Source of the DNA: Verrucomicrobiota bacterium
Lineage (GTDB): Bacteria; Verrucomicrobiota; Verrucomicrobiia; Verrucomicrobiales; Akkermansiaceae
Assembly: GCA_017301995.1 (NCBI GenBank)
Contig: JAFLEH010000019.1
Span: 1 to 64,000, forward strand
Length of the DNA stretch: 64,000 nt
Reading direction: 5' to 3'
Shown: one piece after another, positions 60,823 through 64,000 of the stretch
Numbering within the stretch: position 1 is the stretch's first letter
Layout: each line of letters begins with the position of its first letter
The notes under the pieces: generated by a model
What the model was told of the DNA's origin: nothing
The model's input: only the letters and a program-made list of their open reading frames with translations
Databases searched by the model: none
Translations under genes and position numbers: made by a program

Positions 60823-63800
60823 ATGCTCCACAAACCCCGATTCCTTTCCCTGCTCCGAGCCCTAATGTTCGTGGCGACTGCCGCCGCCACGCCGTTGTCA
60901 GCCGCAAGCGCGGTTCTGGTAGAGGCCGAATCGTTTTCAAACACCGGCGGATGGAAGGCCGACACCCAATCCGTCGAACAAATGGGATCGGTCTATCTGC
61001 TGGCCCACGGGGCAGGCAAACCGGTGGCCGACGCGTCCACCACCGTCACATTCCCCGAAGCGGGATTCTATCATCTCTGGGTCCGCACCCGCAATTGGAT
61101 CTCCGGAAACTGGGAGCCACCCGGCCGGTTTCAAATCGCCATTAACAGCTCCACGGTTCCCGCGGTTTTTGGCACCGAGGGAGACGCGTGGCATTGGCAG
61201 GACGGCGGCACGGTCACGATCACGGGCACCACAGCCAGCGTCTCGCTCCACGATCTATCCGGCTTCGACGGCCGCTGCGACGCGATCGCGTTTGTGGCGG
61301 GCAGCGACACCCCGCCACCCGATTCGGGCGCCGCGCTCAGAACCTGGCGTATGAATGTTAGGAACGAGGCTCCGCAACCCGCGGACGTCCGGAACTTCGA
61401 TTGCGTCATCACCGGCGGGGGCATGGCCGGGTGCTGCGCGGCCATCGCGGCGGCCCGCTCCGGGGTGAAAGTCGCCCTGATCCACGACCGCCCCGTGCTG
61501 GGTGGCAACGCGAGCCAGGAAGTCCGGGTGGCCACCCGCGGCCAGATCCGCCATCCGATCGTGGATGAAATCGACACCCTGGCGTTGGGCAACCGCGACA
61601 ATGGCACGGTCAGCGCGGATTCCTCACGTCTCACGGTGATCGGAGCCGAGAGCAATATCACCCTGTTCATGCCATGGCGGGCCGAAGGTGTGGTCACCGA
61701 CCCCGCAAGCCGCCGCATCCTCGGCGTGGATGCCCGCCACACCCTAACTGGCCAGCGGGTCAGGCTCAATGGAGGAGTTTTCATCGACTGCACGGGCGAC
61801 GGATGGATCGGCTACTGGGCGGGAGCCGACTATCGGATGGGCACCGAATCCGCCTCGGAGTTCGGCGAGTCGCTGGGAAAAGCCACGGCCAACGCGATGA
61901 CCATGGGAAATTCCCTGATGTGGAAAACCAAGACCGGGACGGCGGATTCCACATTCCCCGCCGTGCCATGGGCGATGGACGTGGCGGGCACCGCGGCCTC
62001 CACCGGCGGCGACTGGAACTGGGAATACGGCATGCGCAAAAACACCATCGACGATGCCGAACACATCCGCGATCACCTGCTGCGGGCCATTTATGGCAAT
62101 TTTTCCAATGCCAAAAAACTCGCCACAAACAGCAAACTCGAATTCGACTGGGTGCCCTTCATCGCCGGCAAGCGCGAGTCGCGCCGGTTGTTGGGCGACC
62201 ACATCGTCACCCAGCAGGACATGGTCAACGCGGTTTATTTCGAGGACGCGGTGGGGACCACCGACTGGGGGATCGACCTGCATTTCGAGACCGGCACCAG
62301 TTATCTATCTGGCTATCAGAAAACCAACATCGCCCGGCCCTGCTATTTCCCGTTCCGCAGCCTTTACTCGCGCAACATTCCGAACCTGATGATGGCCGGG
62401 CGCGATTTCTCATGCACCCACGTGGGTCTGGGATCGCCGCGGGTCCAAAACACCACCGGCCAAATGGGCGTGGCCGTCGGCTATGCCGCGGCGCTCTGCA
62501 AACAATACTCCATCCTTCCCCGCGACATCTACCGCACCGCCGCGCGCACCACCGAACTCCAGGCGCGCATCACCGGCACCTGGCCCGCCAGACCCACCGC
62601 AAGCGGCGTCGCCATCGACAACTCGGATGCCTCCGGCGTCAGCATCGCGGGAACATGGACCGCCAGCACCTCCGTTGCCGGCTATCAGGGAGCCAACTAT
62701 CTGCTGGACGGCAATACCGCCCGCGGAGCCAAGCGCGTCGGGTTCACCCCCTCCAACCTCGCGCCTGGCAATTACCTCGTGGCCATCCGTTGGACCGCCG
62801 ATACCAACCGCTCCAGCAGCGTTCCGGTATGGGTATTCACCACGCCGCCCGCAACCACCGACCTGACAACATCGGAACTGGTCTCCATCCGCAACACCCA
62901 GCCCAATTCCACGCTCACCCCTGGCGCTCTTGAGGTTGGCCGTTACGCGCCAAACGATTTCACCCGCGGCCTGTTGCGCTTCAACCTCTCGGCGCTGCCC
63001 GCGACGGCTGTCATCCGCTCCGCCTCGCTCGTGCTGGCATCCCCGGGCGCCGATCCGACGACCGCTTCCGGTCCGGCCGGCGCCGATGGCATCCGCCTCT
63101 ATCAAACAACCGAATCGTTCACCCCGGTTTCCGTTTCATGGAACAAGCGCGATGCAGCCACCGCATGGACCACCGCGGGCGGCACTTTCGACGCCGCCAA
63201 CCCGCTCGCGGTCATCTCCTCCCCCACCGACCCCGGTTTGGTGGAACCGGGCGAACGGTTCACGTTTTCCTCCGCCGCTCTAACCTCCGCGGTGGATGCC
63301 GCACGCCGTCTCGCAACGCCAAACCTGCACCTGATGGTCCGCACTCCGTCGCTCGATTCCAGCTACAACGCGCGCAAACTCTACCTTTTCGAGGCCGCCA
63401 CGCTCACGGTGTCGTTGTTCGTTCCCGCCCTCCCGGCAACCTACACCGTGAACCAACGCCAAAGCGGCGGCCAATGGAACGTGCTCGGTCCGCACGATAT
63501 CACCGACGCGGGAGTCACCGTGATCGTCGGCAATGACAACGCCAACGGCTGGGTGGTCGCCGACGCGGCGCTGTTCTCGCCAAACGGTGGCGACGACGAC
63601 CGCGATGCGGACGGCCTGCCGGATTGGTGGGAGCGCTGGCATTTTCTGTCCGAAACCAACGCCAAACCCACGGAAGACACCGATCACGACGGGCAAACCA
63701 ACGCCATCGAGTATCTAACCGGAATGGATCCCCAATCCTCGTCCTCAAAATTCGAGGCCCGTGCGGTGCTCGACAGCCAAGGCGGCGGCTGCGCGCTGAG

Positions 63801-63963
63801 CTGGCCCAGCGCCGATGGCCTCAGTTACCGAATCGAGTCGTCAACCGACTGCGCGACATGGACCACGTGGCAGGAGCGCATTGCCGCGACCCCACCCCAA
63901 AACCACTGCGTCGCTCCGGTCAACGGGCGAGCGCGATTCTTCCGCGTCGTGCTTGAAAACTGA
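60823..63963 (+). CDS. Secreted FAD oxidoreductase with golvesin-like, DNRLRE and TSP3-like domains
   Basis: A 1046-residue protein. The start at 60823 gives the signal peptide MLHKPRFLSLLRALMFVATA; an earlier in-frame ATG at 60694 would translate the operator sites. Order: a carbohydrate-binding-like domain (about 32-160), the FAD domain (about 192-600: NFDCVITGGGMAGCCAAIAA, RPVLGGNASQEVRVATRG, GGVFIDCTGDGWIGYWAGAD), and a golvesin-like beta domain (GTWTASTSVAGYQGANYL) that is interrupted by a DNRLRE domain (about 685-870) and resumes at YTVNQRQSGGQWNVLG. A calcium-binding-like segment (DDDRDADGLPDWWERW, DTDHDGQTNAIEYLTG) and a terminal beta module ending ARFFRVVLEN follow. It is a paralogue of the two cytoplasmic FAD proteins but exported. 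The reaction is unknown. Confidence 0.82.
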   Translation: MLHKPRFLSLLRALMFVATAAATPLSAASAVLVEAESFSNTGGWKADTQSVEQMGSVYLLAHGAGKPVADASTTVTFPEAGFYHLWVRTRNWISGNWEPPGRFQIAINSSTVPAVFGTEGDAWHWQDGGTVTITGTTASVSLHDLSGFDGRCDAIAFVAGSDTPPPDSGAALRTWRMNVRNEAPQPADVRNFDCVITGGGMAGCCAAIAAARSGVKVALIHDRPVLGGNASQEVRVATRGQIRHPIVDEIDTLALGNRDNGTVSADSSRLTVIGAESNITLFMPWRAEGVVTDPASRRILGVDARHTLTGQRVRLNGGVFIDCTGDGWIGYWAGADYRMGTESASEFGESLGKATANAMTMGNSLMWKTKTGTADSTFPAVPWAMDVAGTAASTGGDWNWEYGMRKNTIDDAEHIRDHLLRAIYGNFSNAKKLATNSKLEFDWVPFIAGKRESRRLLGDHIVTQQDMVNAVYFEDAVGTTDWGIDLHFETGTSYLSGYQKTNIARPCYFPFRSLYSRNIPNLMMAGRDFSCTHVGLGSPRVQNTTGQMGVAVGYAAALCKQYSILPRDIYRTAARTTELQARITGTWPARPTASGVAIDNSDASGVSIAGTWTASTSVAGYQGANYLLDGNTARGAKRVGFTPSNLAPGNYLVAIRWTADTNRSSSVPVWVFTTPPATTDLTTSELVSIRNTQPNSTLTPGALEVGRYAPNDFTRGLLRFNLSALPATAVIRSASLVLASPGADPTTASGPAGADGIRLYQTTESFTPVSVSWNKRDAATAWTTAGGTFDAANPLAVISSPTDPGLVEPGERFTFSSAALTSAVDAARRLATPNLHLMVRTPSLDSSYNARKLYLFEAATLTVSLFVPALPATYTVNQRQSGGQWNVLGPHDITDAGVTVIVGNDNANGWVVADAALFSPNGGDDDRDADGLPDWWERWHFLSETNAKPTEDTDHDGQTNAIEYLTGMDPQSSSSKFEARAVLDSQGGGCALSWPSADGLSYRIESSTDCATWTTWQERIAATPPQNHCVAPVNGRARFFRVVLEN

Positions 63964-63969
63964 AACGCC

Positions 63970-64000
63970 ATGATGATTCCACAATACGCAAAATCGAAGA
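63970..64000 (+). CDS. Possible start of a further gene, cut by window end
   Basis: Six bases after the preceding stop codon an ATGATG opens a frame (MMIPQYAKSK) that runs to the window edge. The spacing suits a following operon gene, but ten codons are too few to identify anything. Confidence 0.3.
   Translation, partial: MMIPQYAKSK

Noticed and set aside
62034..62042. TGCGCAAAA inside the secreted oxidoreductase gene
   Set aside because: It encodes ordinary residues in the FAD domain and has no partner core 21 bp away, so it is not counted as an operator.
1..64000. Apparent abundance of GTTAG/CTAAC, also as CTA-ACC codon pairs in GC-rich genes
   Set aside because: A rough count in 10338-13568 gave about five copies, close to what base composition predicts; not claimed without a proper genome-wide count.

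Overview
The window is GC-rich, densely coding DNA that best fits a member of the Verrucomicrobiota, probably order Verrucomicrobiales (inference). The reasons are secreted proteins with autotransporter-associated beta-strand repeats and a PEP-CTERM tail (VPEP then RRRR), XylR-type AraC regulators, NarL/LuxR two-component pairs with large outer sensor domains, many divergent glycoside hydrolases with signal peptides, and start codons without clear Shine-Dalgarno sequences. No rRNA, tRNA, CRISPR array, SusC/SusD pair or sulfatase was seen.

Layout. (1) 1-7534, minus strand: a fucose-centred block with a GH141-like beta-helix enzyme, two GH29 fucosidases and a five-bladed-propeller enzyme, scarred by an IS4-family transposase remnant and an orphan PDZ fragment. 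(2) 7.7-10.3 kb: a graveyard of gene pieces (GH94 phosphorylase, a mobile-element-like gene, an internally deleted GH29) without an intact gene. (3) 10.3-32.1 kb, minus strand: a GH2 enzyme, two tandem paralogous autotransporter-repeat proteins with matching promoters, a response regulator beside a histidine kinase whose outer part is an alpha-galactosidase-like (GH36) domain, a PEP-CTERM protein, a third autotransporter-repeat protein, a second kinase/regulator pair, and a XylR-type regulator. (4) 32.2-38.2 kb, plus strand: hexuronate-type MFS transporter, FAD oxidoreductase, GH30 and SGNH hydrolase. (5) 38.5-59.2 kb, minus strand: a long, tightly packed operon-like run with GH29, GH106, SGNH esterase, GH95, propeller-GH16 fusion, GH16, GH29, an unidentified probable alpha-helical-toroid protein, a GH9-related protein and an FAD oxidoreductase. 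(6) 59.5-64 kb, plus strand: a second XylR-type regulator and a large secreted FAD oxidoreductase.

How it fits together (inference): the genes describe a system for a complex fucose-, rhamnose- and probably uronate-containing glycan. Exo-fucosidases (GH29, GH95, GH141-like), GH106 rhamnosidase, GH16 endo-enzymes and esterases release sugars, and the ExuT-like transporter takes up uronates. Control appears layered. Two XylR paralogues of equal length (394 aa) are each followed by paired TGCGCA half-sites exactly 21 bp apart, one pair ahead of a kinase/regulator operon and the other ahead of the secreted oxidoreductase.

The two most unusual elements are the kinase at 20304-23213, whose sensor looks like a GH36 enzyme with both catalytic aspartates replaced, and a 34-bp bipartite repeat, CAAATGCACA-N16-TGCACTAG, present three times at the 3' edges of gene blocks.
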